Below, one piece after another: positions 38,089 to 46,874 of a DNA stretch of 64,000 nt. Each line of letters starts with the position of its first letter. Position 1 is the first letter of the stretch. A model generated the notes under the pieces. It saw nothing but the letters and a program-made list of their open reading frames with translations. It did no database searches and was not told where the DNA came from. The stretch is from Casimicrobiaceae bacterium. Lineage in GTDB: Bacteria; Pseudomonadota; Gammaproteobacteria; Burkholderiales; Casimicrobiaceae. The stretch covers positions 1 to 64,000 of the forward strand of contig JAPKHK010000014.1 of the NCBI GenBank assembly GCA_026646885.1. Reading direction: 5' to 3'. The translations under genes and the position numbers were made by a program.

Positions 38089-38111
38089 CCACCTCGCGAT
38101 AAGCGAGGTGG
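38089..38111 (-). promoter_or_regulatory. perfect hairpin in the korA leader
   Basis: CCACCTCGC and GCGAGGTGG form a 9-bp perfect stem around GATAA, within the predicted korA 5' untranslated region. A smaller stem ATCCC/GGGAT follows at 38125-38138. No T-run follows, so a stability or regulator-binding role is as likely as attenuation. Confidence 0.55.
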
Positions 38112-38154
38112 GTCTCCTTCGCCAATCCCGATAGGGATGGTACCGGGCTTGGCG

Positions 38155-38183
38155 TTGACATCAAATTCGCATTCCGGTACCAT
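38155..38183 (+). promoter_or_regulatory. promoter of the had-oah-dch-bcr-fdx operon
   Basis: TTGACA (38155-38160), 17 nt, TACCAT (38178-38183) gives a perfect -35 and a 4/6 -10. The start site would lie near 38190, about 80 nt before had. Its -10 is adjacent to the -10 of the divergent kor promoter. Confidence 0.6.
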
Positions 38184-38184
38184 A

Positions 38185-38213
38185 ATACTAAATTAAACCC
38201 GATATCTCGTCAA
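38185..38213 (-). promoter_or_regulatory. promoter of the kor operon
   Basis: On the minus strand TTGACG (38213-38208), 17 nt, TAGTAT (38190-38185). The start site would lie near 38178, about 135 nt before korA. It overlaps the had promoter region, so the two promoters probably cannot be occupied by polymerase at the same time. Confidence 0.55.
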
Positions 38214-38269
38214 GAACGTTTACTGACGCGGTTTTCGGGAGGAATCGTAAGGACCAACCGGAGGTATTG

Positions 38270-39340
38270 ATGAGCCTGGCAGCACACCGCTGGATGATGA
38301 CCGCACCTAATACGCCGATGGTGCGCGAGACGTTTCAGGCCCACCCTGGGCCCGGCGAAGTGGTGGTCAAAATTGCCGGCTGCGGTGTTTGTCACACCGA
38401 CCTCGGCTACTTCTATGATGGCGTGCGCACCAATCATGCGCTGCCGCTGGCCTTGGGCCATGAGATCAGCGGACACGTTTGCGCCACCGGCGTCGGCGCG
38501 GAAAGCTGGATGGGCAAAGCAGTAATCGTCCCCGCGGTGATGCCTTGCGGCGAGTGCGGCCCCTGCAAGCGCGGCAAACCGGCGATCTGCCGCGCCCAGA
38601 AGATGCCCGGCAACGACATTCAAGGCGGCTTCGGCAGCCACATTGTGGTGCCGGCCAAGGGTTTGTGCCCGGTCGACGAAGGACGATTGGCCAAGATTGG
38701 CTTGCAGCTTGCCGATGTTTCCGTGGTGGCCGATGCGGTGACCACTCCTTATCAAGCCGTCATGCGCGCCGGCATCGCTCCGGGCAGCTTGGCAATCGTC
38801 ATCGGCGTGGGCGGCGTGGGCGGCTATTGCGCGCAGATCGCCGCGGCCAAGGGCGCCAGGGTGGTTGCCATCGACGTCGACAACGAAAAACTCGCGGCGA
38901 TGAGGCCTTATGGCGTGGGACTCACCCTCAACTCGCGCGAGCTGGACGGCAAGGGTTTAAAAGGCGCGATCAGCGAATTCGCCAAAGCCAACGGCCTGCC
39001 GACCACCGAATGGAATATTTTCGAATGCTCGGGCACGGCGCCTGGACAACTTACCGCCTATGGACTCCTGGTGCATGGCGCCACGCTCTCCGTGGTGGGC
39101 TTCACCATGGACAAGGTCGAAGTGCGCCTCTCCAATCTGATGGCCTTCGACGCCAAGGCCATCGGCAACTGGGGCTGCCCGCCGGAACTTTATCCGGCCA
39201 CGCTGGAGCTGGTGCTCGAAGGCAAGGTGCAGGTGAAGCCCTTCGTCGAGCAGCATCCGCTCGATCAAATCAATGCCATTTTCGAAGACGTGCACCACCG
39301 CAAGATCAAGAAGCGTGTGGTGTTGACGCCCTCGGCCTGA
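38270..39340 (+). CDS. had: 6-hydroxycyclohex-1-ene-1-carbonyl-CoA dehydrogenase
   Basis: The protein is 356 aa from the ATG at 38270 with GGAGG 5 nt upstream. Zinc alcohol dehydrogenase fold: catalytic zinc ligands in [10 protein letters not shown] and LGHEISGH, structural zinc Cys in [15 protein letters not shown], and NAD site [19 protein letters not shown]. Had oxidises 6-hydroxycyclohex-1-ene-1-carbonyl-CoA to the 6-oxo compound with NAD. It is first in the eight-gene operon; oah follows after 27 nt. The family is confirmed by its company with oah, dch and bcr. Cytoplasmic. Confidence 0.92.
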   Translation: MSLAAHRWMMTAPNTPMVRETFQAHPGPGEVVVKIAGCGVCHTDLGYFYDGVRTNHALPLALGHEISGHVCATGVGAESWMGKAVIVPAVMPCGECGPCKRGKPAICRAQKMPGNDIQGGFGSHIVVPAKGLCPVDEGRLAKIGLQLADVSVVADAVTTPYQAVMRAGIAPGSLAIVIGVGGVGGYCAQIAAAKGARVVAIDVDNEKLAAMRPYGVGLTLNSRELDGKGLKGAISEFAKANGLPTTEWNIFECSGTAPGQLTAYGLLVHGATLSVVGFTMDKVEVRLSNLMAFDAKAIGNWGCPPELYPATLELVLEGKVQVKPFVEQHPLDQINAIFEDVHHRKIKKRVVLTPSA

Positions 39341-39367
39341 AACCCGAAACCTGGAGAGACCCGCGCC

Positions 39368-40468
39368 ATGCGCAAGTTCAATGATCACAATCTGGTGCCC
39401 GAATTCAGCAGTCCCGGTGTGCGTTATGAGAAGCGCCCGGCCAAGACGCCCGACGGCAAAGTTGCCGAAGGCCTGTATAACGCCTGGATCATTCTCGACA
39501 ACCCGACGCAATACAACTCCTACACCACCGAAATGGTGAAGGGTGTGATCCTCGCTTTCCGCGCCGCCAGCAATGCGCGCGACGTGAACTGCGTGGTTTT
39601 CACCGGCGTGGGTGACAAGGCCTTTTGCACCGGGGGCAACACCAAAGAATACGCCGAATACTACGCCGGCCACCCGCAGGAATACCGCCAGTACATGCGG
39701 CTCTTCAACGACATGGTGTCGGCCATTCTGGCCTGCGACAAACCGGTGATTTGCCGGGTCAACGGCATGCGCATCGGCGGCGGACAGGAAATCGGCATGG
39801 CCTGCGATTTTTCTGTTTCCTCGGATTTGGCGCGTTACGGCCAGGCCGGCCCCAAGCACGGCTCCGCCCCGATCGGTGGCGCCACGGATTTTCTGCCCGT
39901 GATCGTGGGCGCCGAGCGCGCCATGGCCGCTTGCGTTTTGTGCGAACCCTTCAGTGCGCACAAGGCCTATCAGATGGGCGTAATCAGCGATCTGGTGCCG
40001 GCGCTCAAAGTCGATGGCCAATACGTCGCCAATCCCTTGGTCGAAACCCAGCGCATGGTCGATGCGTTCGGCCGCAATGTGTATGGCGAACCCAAAACCG
40101 GCGATGCCTTGAAAGAAGGCAAAGCGCTGATGGCCAAGGGCACGGTCGATTTGTCCTTGCTCGACGCCAAGGTCGAAGAGCTTTGCGCCAAGATACTGCT
40201 GACCTTCCCCGATTGCACCACCAAGACCCTCGAAGAACTGAGGAAGCCCAAGCTCAATGCCTGGAACCTGAACAAGGAAAACTCCCGCGCCTGGCTCGCC
40301 CTCAACATGATGACCGAAGCGCGTTCGGGTTTCACCGCCTTCAACGAAGGCCCCAAGGACGATCGCGAAATCGATTTCGTGCTCTTGCGTCAGAAGCTTG
40401 CCGCGGGCCAGAGCTGGGTAGGCAGCCTACACGACGAAATCCAGCCCCAGGCCAAGAAGCATGGCTGA
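39368..40468 (+). CDS. oah: 6-oxocyclohex-1-ene-1-carbonyl-CoA hydrolase
   Basis: The protein is 366 aa, a crotonase-fold hydrolase longer than ordinary enoyl-CoA hydratases, as Oah is (about 375 aa in Thauera). Oxyanion-hole motifs lie in 'VFTGVGDKAFCTGGNTKEYA' and 'NGMRIGGGQEIGMACDFSVS', with 'GPKHGSAPIGGATDFLPVIV' and an extra C-terminal region 'ELRKPKLNAWNLNKENSRAW'. Oah hydrates and hydrolytically opens the ring to give 3-hydroxypimelyl-CoA. GGAGAG stands before the ATG. The dch start lies within its last codons (8-nt overlap), so the two are coupled. Confidence 0.93.
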   Translation: MRKFNDHNLVPEFSSPGVRYEKRPAKTPDGKVAEGLYNAWIILDNPTQYNSYTTEMVKGVILAFRAASNARDVNCVVFTGVGDKAFCTGGNTKEYAEYYAGHPQEYRQYMRLFNDMVSAILACDKPVICRVNGMRIGGGQEIGMACDFSVSSDLARYGQAGPKHGSAPIGGATDFLPVIVGAERAMAACVLCEPFSAHKAYQMGVISDLVPALKVDGQYVANPLVETQRMVDAFGRNVYGEPKTGDALKEGKALMAKGTVDLSLLDAKVEELCAKILLTFPDCTTKTLEELRKPKLNAWNLNKENSRAWLALNMMTEARSGFTAFNEGPKDDREIDFVLLRQKLAAGQSWVGSLHDEIQPQAKKHG

Positions 40469-41237
40469 CACCGCTTCTCCCCTCAAGGTCTGGCTCGAGG
40501 AAAACGGGGCGCTCCTGCGCCTGCGCCTCGCTCGACCCAAGGCCAATATCGTCGATGCGCAAATGATCGCGGCGCTCACCGCCGCTTTTGCCGCGCATCG
40601 CGCGACCCAGGGTTTGCGCGGCGTCTTGCTCGATCACGAAGGCCCGCACTTCAGCTTCGGCGCCAGCGTGGAAGAGCATTTGCCCGGCCAGTGCGCCGGC
40701 ATGCTCAAGGGCCTGCATGCGCTCATCCTCGGCATGCTCGAGTTCCCGGTGCCGATTTTGGTGGCCGTACGCGGGCAGTGTTTGGGCGGCGGCCTGGAAG
40801 TGGTGCTCGCCGGAAGCCAGATTTTTGTCGCCCAAGACGCCAAGCTCGGCCAGCCCGAGTTGAAGCTCGGCGTTTTCGCGCCGGCCGCCAGCGTGTTGCT
40901 TCCGCCGCGTGTGGGCTTGCCCGTGGCTGAGGACTTGCTCTTCTCCGGCCGCAGCATGGATGCCGCCGAAAGTGTGCGCGTGGGTCTTGCGGCCAGCGCT
41001 TCGGACGATCCCGAAGCCGCCGCACTGGCCTATTTCCGCGAACACCTCGCCAGCAAGAGCGCGGCTTCGCTGGCGCTTGCCGTGCAAGCGGTGCGCGCGC
41101 CGCAGCTCGCCGAAACCCGTCGCCGCATCGCCGAAGTCGAGCGGCTTTATCTCGAAACCTTGATGAACACGCACGACGCGAACGAGGGGCTCAACGCTTT
41201 CGTCGCCAAGCGCGCGCCACACTGGGAGCACCGCTGA
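40461..41237 (+). CDS. dch: cyclohexa-1,5-diene-1-carbonyl-CoA hydratase
   Basis: The protein is 258 aa, a crotonase-fold enzyme: 'LRLRLARPKANIVDAQMIAA', oxyanion hole 'LLDHEGPHFSFGASVEEHLP' and 'AVRGQCLGGGLEVVLAGSQI', then 'AKLGQPELKLGVFAPAASVL'. The block SFGASVEEHLP is characteristic of Dch rather than general enoyl-CoA hydratases. It hydrates the cyclic dienoyl-CoA made by benzoyl-CoA reductase to the 6-hydroxy-monoenoyl-CoA used by Had. It overlaps oah by 8 nt and is followed by bcrC after 2 nt, so it lies mid-operon. Confidence 0.93.
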   Translation: MADTASPLKVWLEENGALLRLRLARPKANIVDAQMIAALTAAFAAHRATQGLRGVLLDHEGPHFSFGASVEEHLPGQCAGMLKGLHALILGMLEFPVPILVAVRGQCLGGGLEVVLAGSQIFVAQDAKLGQPELKLGVFAPAASVLLPPRVGLPVAEDLLFSGRSMDAAESVRVGLAASASDDPEAAALAYFREHLASKSAASLALAVQAVRAPQLAETRRRIAEVERLYLETLMNTHDANEGLNAFVAKRAPHWEHR

Positions 41238-41239
41238 CC

Positions 41240-42409
41240 ATGAGTAAAGTTGCAGCAATCATCCAGCGCTGTGAAGCGCTTTACGAAGACCTCGATTTCA
41301 AATCGGTCAAGGAATGGAAGGCGGCGGCCCCCAACCGCAAGGTAGTGGGTTACTTGCCGATTTACGTGCCGCGCGAAATTGCGCACGCCGCGGGGATTCT
41401 CTCCGTAGGCATTCTGGGCGGTGGCGACCAACTCGAAGTGATTCAGGGCGACGCCTATTACCAGAGCTACATCTGCCGCATTCCACGAAGCACCATCGAG
41501 CTAGGTCTCACCGGCAAACTCGACCATTTCGACGGCATGCTTTTCCCTTCGATTTGCGACGTCATTCGCAATTTGTCAGGCATGTGGCAAATCCTGTTCA
41601 AGGACAAATACGTTCGCTACTTCGATGTTCCCCAGAACTACGAAGACAACATCGGCGGCACTTACTACGTGCATGAGCTGGAAATCCTGCGCGACGACCT
41701 CGCGAAACTCGCCGGCGTCGAAATCACCAACGAGAAGCTCAACCGCTCGATCGCCGTGTTCAACGAGAACCGCCGCGTCATCCGCGAGCTCTACGCCTAT
41801 CGCGCCGCCGAGCCTTGGCAAGTGCCCACCACCGAGGTGTATTTGCTGATGCGCGCCGGCATGGTATTGCCGGTCGAGGAACATACCCAGTTGCTCAAAG
41901 ACTATCTGGCGGCGACCAAGGCTGAACCCCGCGCCAAGCGCGACAACGCCCGAGTGGTGGTCAACGGCACCTTCTGCGAACAACCGCCCCTGAACCTCAT
42001 CAAGTCGATCGAAATGGCTGGCTGCTACGTCGTGGACGACGATTTCATGCTGGTCAACCGTTGGCTTCTGGACGATGTTCCCACCGACGGCGATGCGCTG
42101 GACAATCTTTCCAAGGCTTTCCTGCACCGTTCGGCTTCGACCTCCGCCAAATATGAAACCCGAAAGGAAGAAAAGGGCCAGTACCTGCTGTCGCAAGTGA
42201 AAACGCGCAAGGCGGAAGGTGTGGTCTTTGCCTGCCCGTCATTCTGTGATCCGGCGCTCTTGGAACGCCCGATGCTGCAAGACGTGCTCAGCGCCCATGG
42301 CGTGCCGCACACCGCGTTCAAATACGCTGAAAACACCGGCCAGATGGCGCCCATCCGCGAACAGGCCGGAACCTTTGCCGATTCCATCAAACTTTGGAGC
42401 GCCGCATGA
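41240..42409 (+). CDS. bcrC: benzoyl-CoA reductase subunit C (gamma)
   Basis: The protein is 389 aa of the HgdB/BcrC family: 'AAAPNRKVVGYLPIYVPREI', 'HAAGILSVGILGGGDQLEVI', 'LDHFDGMLFPSICDVIRNLS' with a cluster-ligand Cys, 'VVNGTFCEQPPLNLIKSIEM' and 'GVVFACPSFCDPALLERPML' with two further Cys. With BcrB it forms the [4Fe-4S]-containing module that binds benzoyl-CoA and transfers electrons to the ring. It belongs to the Thauera-type (BcrCBAD) class I enzyme. The stop overlaps bcrB by ATGA. Oxygen-sensitive, cytoplasmic. Confidence 0.94.
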   Translation: MSKVAAIIQRCEALYEDLDFKSVKEWKAAAPNRKVVGYLPIYVPREIAHAAGILSVGILGGGDQLEVIQGDAYYQSYICRIPRSTIELGLTGKLDHFDGMLFPSICDVIRNLSGMWQILFKDKYVRYFDVPQNYEDNIGGTYYVHELEILRDDLAKLAGVEITNEKLNRSIAVFNENRRVIRELYAYRAAEPWQVPTTEVYLLMRAGMVLPVEEHTQLLKDYLAATKAEPRAKRDNARVVVNGTFCEQPPLNLIKSIEMAGCYVVDDDFMLVNRWLLDDVPTDGDALDNLSKAFLHRSASTSAKYETRKEEKGQYLLSQVKTRKAEGVVFACPSFCDPALLERPMLQDVLSAHGVPHTAFKYAENTGQMAPIREQAGTFADSIKLWSAA

Positions 42410-43719
42410 CTACCCCCGCCACCGCCGCCATGCCCGCGAGCAGCAAGAAGCCGCAGGTTCAGAAAGAAGACGCGATGTGGCTCCAAAAGGAGCTCATCAA
42501 TCGCAACTATCAAGAGCTGGCCACCGCGCACGAACGCGGCAAGAAGATTTCGGCCACTTTCGTGCCGGGCAATCTGAACGAGCTCCTGATGTGCTTCGAT
42601 TTTGCCCGGAGCCTGCCGGAGACCAACCAGCTCCAAAACGGCATGCGCAAGAAGTCCGGCAAGTTCATCATGGACGCCGAGCGCGACGGGCAGTCCGAAG
42701 ACGTCTGCACCTATGTAAAGTCCGACCTCGGCATGATGTTGAATGGCCAGGTCGGCCCCACCGGCGACCCCATGCCGCGCCCCGACGTGCTGCTCCTTTC
42801 CTACACCGGCTGTTTCACCTTCATGAAGTGGTTCGAGCTGATTCGCCAGAAGTTCGGTGGCGAAGCGGTGATGCTGCATGTACCTTACCAAGGTGACGGC
42901 AAAATCAACCCCAACATGCGCGACTATGTCGTCAAGCAATTGAAAGACACGGTCATTCCCGCGCTCGAGAAGGCCTCGGGGGTGAAGTTCGACATCGACC
43001 GCCTGCGCCAGTACATGAAAGAATCGGCCAAGGCGGAAGAGAATCTGGTGCATGTGCTGCAATCGGCCAAAAACCGGCCTTCGCCCATCGACGGCTATTT
43101 CGGCGGCGTGTATTACATCGGCCCGATCTTCACTGCCTTCCGCGGTACGCCCGAGGCGACCAAGTTCTACGGCATGCTGAGGGACGAAATCGACCAGCGC
43201 GTGCGCGACAAGAAAGGCCCCATTACCCCCGATGGCGAAATGACTTCCGAGCGCTATCGCCTGGTGGTGGAAGGCCCGCCCAACTGGACGAGTTTCCGCG
43301 ACTTCTGGAAGATGTTCTACGAAGACGGCGCGGTCGTGGTCACCAGCACCTACGCCAAAGTGGGCGGTCTCTACGACTTCGGTTTCCGGCACGACCCCGA
43401 TCGTCCGCTGGAGTCCTTGGCCGAGTACTGCATGGGCTGCTACACCAACCTCAACCTACCGCAGCGCATCGACATGATTTGCAAGTACATCGAGGAATAC
43501 CAAGCCGATGGTTTGCTCATCAACTCGATCAAGAGCTGCAACAGCTTCTCCGCCGGCCAGCTGCTGATTCTGCGGGAAGTGGAAAAGCGCACCGGCAAAC
43601 CCGCGGCCTTCATCGAAACCGATCTGGTCGATCCGCGCTACTTCTCCGCCGCCAACGTGAAGAACCGTCTGGAGAGCTATTTCCAGATGATCGAGCAGAA
43701 GCGCGCAGCGCAGCACTGA
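42406..43719 (+). CDS. bcrB: benzoyl-CoA reductase subunit B (beta)
   Basis: The protein is 437 aa from the ATG at 42406 that overlaps bcrC; a longer frame from 42394 would lie inside bcrC. Family features: '[20 protein letters not shown]', '[20 protein letters not shown]' with a conserved Cys, '[20 protein letters not shown]' and '[20 protein letters not shown]' with further Cys that ligate the [4Fe-4S] cluster. It pairs with BcrC as the substrate-reducing half. It precedes bcrA by 10 nt. Length is close to the Thauera protein. Confidence 0.94.
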   Translation: MTTPATAAMPASSKKPQVQKEDAMWLQKELINRNYQELATAHERGKKISATFVPGNLNELLMCFDFARSLPETNQLQNGMRKKSGKFIMDAERDGQSEDVCTYVKSDLGMMLNGQVGPTGDPMPRPDVLLLSYTGCFTFMKWFELIRQKFGGEAVMLHVPYQGDGKINPNMRDYVVKQLKDTVIPALEKASGVKFDIDRLRQYMKESAKAEENLVHVLQSAKNRPSPIDGYFGGVYYIGPIFTAFRGTPEATKFYGMLRDEIDQRVRDKKGPITPDGEMTSERYRLVVEGPPNWTSFRDFWKMFYEDGAVVVTSTYAKVGGLYDFGFRHDPDRPLESLAEYCMGCYTNLNLPQRIDMICKYIEEYQADGLLINSIKSCNSFSAGQLLILREVEKRTGKPAAFIETDLVDPRYFSAANVKNRLESYFQMIEQKRAAQH

Positions 43720-43729
43720 GGGAATTCAC

Positions 43730-45076
43730 ATGAAAGTCTTCATCGGCATCGATTTGGGCTCCACCACCACCAAGGCGGTGGCCATCGACGAACATCAGAA
43801 CGTGTTGGGCCGCGGCATCACCAACTCGCGCTCGAACTACGACACCGCAGCCACTGTCGCCAAGCAGGAAGCGCTCTTGAACGCGCGCTACTACCTCTTC
43901 CGCCAAGCGCTATCGGCATCCGGCGTACTGCGCGAGGGTCTCGATGATTTCGTCGGGCAATTAGAGCGCGACTTCCGCTTGGAGCAGTTTCTCGAACAGC
44001 TCAAGGATCTGGAAGAGGTTTGTCTCACCAACGCCGCCGGCGCGCGCTTCGGCAACAACGCCAAAGCCGTGGGCGAAGCGTTGATTGAAACCTTCCGCCG
44101 CCTGCGCGAGGAAGCCCCCGCGATTTTTGCACCGGGCGCCCGGCGCAAGTCGGATTTCTTCCGCGACATCGCCGGCAGCCAATATTTACATGTCGGCGAG
44201 GCCGTCGCCAAGGAGATGGGGCTCCCCTACGAGTTCCTGCTTAACGTCTTCGACCGCTCCATCATCGAAGTCGAGAACCGCGTTTACGGCGAAGCCGAGC
44301 GCAAGCATCTGATGCGCGCCGTCGATCGCGCCTTCCTGGCGCTGCCGCAGGCTCAGCAGCTGGCCGACAAAATTCGGCAACCGATACAGCAAGTGCTCGA
44401 TACCGTGCTGGAAGAGACTTTCGTAGTCGGCACCGGCTACGGCCGCGCGCGGTTGCCCTTCTCCAAGGACCATATCCGCTCGGAGATTCTGTGCCACGGC
44501 CTGGGTGCGCACGTGATGTACCCCGGCACCGCCACGGTGCTCGACATCGGCGGCCAGGACACCAAAGCCATCCAGGTCGACCCGGCGGGCATCGTCGAGA
44601 ATTTCCAGATGAACGACCGCTGTGCCGCCGGCTGCGGGCGCTATCTAGGCTACATCGCCGATGAAATGAACCTCGGTCTGCACGAGCTGGGGCCTCTGGC
44701 CATGCAAGCGACGCGCACCGTACGCATCAACTCCACTTGCACGGTGTTCGCCGGCGCCGAGTTGCGTGACCGTCTCGCTCTGGGAGAGAAGCGGGAAGAC
44801 ATTCTCTCGGGGCTCCATCGCGCCATCATTCTGCGCGCCATGTCCATTCTGGCGCGCTCGGGCGGCATCCGCAACGAGTTCACCTTCACTGGCGGGGTAG
44901 CCAAGAACGAGGCCGCGGTCAAAGCTCTGCGCGAACTGATCTTCGAAAACTACGGCGAGATGACCATCAACATCAACCCGGATTCCATTTACACCGGCGC
45001 CCTGGGCGGTGCCACTTTCGCCTTCCGTGCCGTCGAGGAAGGTCAAGTGGCCAAACCCAAGGAAGCCACGGTCTAA
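43730..45076 (+). CDS. bcrA: benzoyl-CoA reductase subunit A (ATPase)
   Basis: The protein is 448 aa of the ASKHA (BadF/BcrA/HgdC) ATPase family. Phosphate-1 motif [17 protein letters not shown] lies at the N terminus, '[20 protein letters not shown]' is phosphate-2, and the cluster-ligand block [19 protein letters not shown] contains the Cys that share a [4Fe-4S] cluster with BcrD. '[20 protein letters not shown]' is the adenosine motif. A long insert between the motifs (about 60-240) is typical of BcrA compared with BcrD. It hydrolyses ATP to drive electrons to BcrBC. GAGGGAATTCAC precedes the ATG. Confidence 0.94.
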   Translation: MKVFIGIDLGSTTTKAVAIDEHQNVLGRGITNSRSNYDTAATVAKQEALLNARYYLFRQALSASGVLREGLDDFVGQLERDFRLEQFLEQLKDLEEVCLTNAAGARFGNNAKAVGEALIETFRRLREEAPAIFAPGARRKSDFFRDIAGSQYLHVGEAVAKEMGLPYEFLLNVFDRSIIEVENRVYGEAERKHLMRAVDRAFLALPQAQQLADKIRQPIQQVLDTVLEETFVVGTGYGRARLPFSKDHIRSEILCHGLGAHVMYPGTATVLDIGGQDTKAIQVDPAGIVENFQMNDRCAAGCGRYLGYIADEMNLGLHELGPLAMQATRTVRINSTCTVFAGAELRDRLALGEKREDILSGLHRAIILRAMSILARSGGIRNEFTFTGGVAKNEAAVKALRELIFENYGEMTININPDSIYTGALGGATFAFRAVEEGQVAKPKEATV

Positions 45077-45093
45077 CGCGAGGAGCCAGCGAA

Positions 45094-45942
45094 ATGAGCG
45101 AAACCACTTACACCGTCGGCATCGACGTCGGATCGGGCGCCGTCAAAACGGTCCTCTTCAAGAACGAAGGCGACCACCACACTTTCCTCGCCAAGCGCTG
45201 CGAGCGCATGCGCCGACGCGATCCTTTCGACCTCGCCCGCCAGGGCTATGACGAAGTGCTGGAAGAAGCCGGGCTCAAGCCGAGTGACATCGCCTACGTG
45301 GCCACCACCGGCGACGGCGAGAACGTCAAGTTTTCCACGGGCCACTTCTATTCCATGACCACCCATGCCAGGGGCGCGGTCTTCCTCGACCCCGCGGCGC
45401 GCGCCGTGGTCGACGTGGGCGCCTTGAATGGGCGCGCCATCCGCGTGGATGAGCGCGGCAAGGTGCTCTCTTACAAGATGACCAGCCAGTGCGCTTCGGG
45501 GTCAGGGCAGTTCCTGGAGAACATCGCCCGCTATCTCGGTGTGGCGATCGAAGAAATCGGCCCATTGTCACAGAGCGCCCAGGACCCGGAAAAGGTCAGC
45601 TCGATCTGCGCCGTGCTCGCCGAAACCGACGTCATCAACATGGTCTCCCGCGGCATTCCCACTCCGGACATCTTGAAGGGCATTCACCTCTCGATGGCTT
45701 CGCGCATCGTCAAACTCTTGAAGGTGACCGGCATCACCGAAGGCACCGCCCTGGTGACCGGCGGCTTGGCGCTGGATACCGGCCTGGTGGCGGCCATCGC
45801 CGAGGAAATGGTCAACGAAAAGCTCAAGGTTCAGGCCGCGAGCCACCCCGATTCCATTTACGCCGGCGCCATTGGGGCCGCAATTTGGGGCGCCTTCCGG
45901 CATCAAAAGCTGGCACAATTGCAGGAGAAGGTAGCCGCTTGA
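45094..45942 (+). CDS. bcrD: benzoyl-CoA reductase subunit D (ATPase)
   Basis: The protein is 282 aa, the short ASKHA ATPase partner of BcrA. Phosphate-1 is VGIDVGSGAVKTVLFK, 'AVVDVGALNGRAIRVDERGK' is phosphate-2, the Cys of the shared cluster is in TSQCASGSGQFLENIARYLG, and 'TALVTGGLALDTGLVAAIAE' is the adenosine motif. BcrAD takes electrons from ferredoxin and couples two ATP per electron pair to ring reduction. It follows bcrA by 17 nt with CGAGGAGC upstream, and fdx follows after 41 nt. Typical length for BcrD. Confidence 0.94.
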   Translation: MSETTYTVGIDVGSGAVKTVLFKNEGDHHTFLAKRCERMRRRDPFDLARQGYDEVLEEAGLKPSDIAYVATTGDGENVKFSTGHFYSMTTHARGAVFLDPAARAVVDVGALNGRAIRVDERGKVLSYKMTSQCASGSGQFLENIARYLGVAIEEIGPLSQSAQDPEKVSSICAVLAETDVINMVSRGIPTPDILKGIHLSMASRIVKLLKVTGITEGTALVTGGLALDTGLVAAIAEEMVNEKLKVQAASHPDSIYAGAIGAAIWGAFRHQKLAQLQEKVAA

Positions 45943-45983
45943 TCCCCGGCGCGCCGACGTCCACTGTAATCGAAAGGAACATC

Positions 45984-46223
45984 ATGGCATTACTGATCAA
46001 CGAAGACTGCACCTCTTGCGACGCCTGCAAGCCTGTGTGCCCGAACGAAGCCATTGCCGAGGGCACGCCCTACGTGATCGACCCGCTGCGTTGCACCGAA
46101 TGCGTGGGCGCCGAAGACGAACCCCAATGCAAGCTGGTTTGCCCGGCGGACTGCATCGTGCAGAACGCCGATTTCGTCGAGAGCCGCGAAGAGCTTCTCG
46201 AAAAATACAAAGGCCTGCACTGA
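45984..46223 (+). CDS. fdx: 2x[4Fe-4S] ferredoxin, electron donor to BcrCBAD
   Basis: The protein is 79 aa from the ATG at 45984 (AAAGGAAC upstream); an open frame runs further upstream but overlaps bcrD. Cluster motifs are CTSCDACKPVCPNEA and CTECVGAEDEPQCKLVCPADC, the second with the long insert between Cys pairs seen in the Thauera/Chromatium-type low-potential ferredoxins. These proteins deliver the electrons for benzoyl-CoA reduction and are reduced by KorAB in Thauera. It is the last gene of the operon, 45 nt before a strong hairpin terminator. Confidence 0.94.
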   Translation: MALLINEDCTSCDACKPVCPNEAIAEGTPYVIDPLRCTECVGAEDEPQCKLVCPADCIVQNADFVESREELLEKYKGLH

Positions 46224-46267
46224 ACCGCCGAGCCGCGGTGTTTCTCCGCGGACTGCGAGGGTATTGC

Positions 46268-46295
46268 GACCACGGCGCCTTTTGGCGCCGTGGTC
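46268..46295 (+). terminator. terminator of the had-bcr-fdx operon
   Basis: GACCACGGCGCC / GGCGCCGTGGTC is a perfect 12-bp stem with a TTTT loop. Only a short T-rich tract (ATTTC) follows, so termination may be partly due to stem strength. Confidence 0.75.
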
Positions 46296-46385
46296 ATTTC
46301 ATGCGCCGGGTTGCTACGAGCAAAGCCAGTTGCCTCGCCGCGCTGAGTGGTTCATCATTGACGCGACAACACTGAAGGCTGGAAC

Positions 46386-46649
46386 ATGGAAGATCTTAAA
46401 AAGGCTCTTCGCGATCTGCATCGGCATCTCGAATCGGCCGGGGGCATAGATGAGGAATCCCGCGAGCTGTTGCGCGCACTAGACCAGGACATCCATCAGC
46501 TGCTGGATAGCGACCGCAAGCCTGACGAAGACTCGGAACCGCTTACCGAAAGGGCGCAAGCGATCGCCGCGCGTTTCGCCTCCGAGCACCCGCAGTTGGA
46601 AAAGGTGCTGCGCGAACTGGCCGACAAACTCGCCAGCATCGGTATCTGA
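46386..46649 (+). CDS. DUF4404-family protein
   Basis: The protein is 87 aa, entirely helical and highly charged: 'MEDLKKALRDLHRHLESAGG', 'ELLRALDQDIHQLLDSD', then 'FASEHPQLEKVLRELADKLA' ending in 'SIGI'. This matches the DUF4404 family of small soluble proteins of unknown function. No signal peptide, Cys or catalytic motif is visible. It stands alone between the fdx terminator and tRNA-Arg. The pattern of a short helical pair suggests a coiled-coil or regulator, but nothing more can be said. Confidence 0.8.
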   Translation: MEDLKKALRDLHRHLESAGGIDEESRELLRALDQDIHQLLDSDRKPDEDSEPLTERAQAIAARFASEHPQLEKVLRELADKLASIGI

Positions 46650-46680
46650 GCACCGCAATTTCGCCGGCTGAAAGAAGGGT

Positions 46681-46757
46681 TGGCGCGCCCAGCAGGAGTC
46701 GAACCTGCGACCTTTGGCTTCGGAAACCAACACTCTATCCAACTGAGCTATGGGCGC
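46681..46757 (-). tRNA. tRNA-Arg (CCG)
   Basis: 77 nt on the minus strand with CCA encoded. Acceptor GCGCCCA/TGGGCGC, D-arm TAGCTCAGTTGGATAGAG, anticodon loop TTCCGAA with CCG, T-loop GGTTCGACTCC. A TAAAAT hexamer at 46768-46773 on the minus strand is a plausible -10. Confidence 0.95.
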
Positions 46758-46827
46758 ACGCCGCAGAATTTTACCATTTTCGCGCCACTCCCGACAGATG
46801 AAGGCTAGGGAATCAAAGGGTTGGCGG

Positions 46828-46833
46828 TATAAT
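46828..46833 (+). promoter_or_regulatory. -10 element of the cytochrome c gene
   Basis: Perfect TATAAT 42 nt before the ATG at 46875. No clear -35 at 17 nt upstream, so only the -10 is called. Confidence 0.5.
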
Positions 46834-46874
46834 CCGGCGCTCGCACATCATCAAGCTCGCGCTGGAGCCTCGCC

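Noticed and set aside
36958..38196. 412-codon plus-strand frame
   Set aside because: Antisense to korA and runs through the divergent promoter region.
42025..43392. 455-codon minus-strand frame
   Set aside because: Antisense to bcrB and bcrC.
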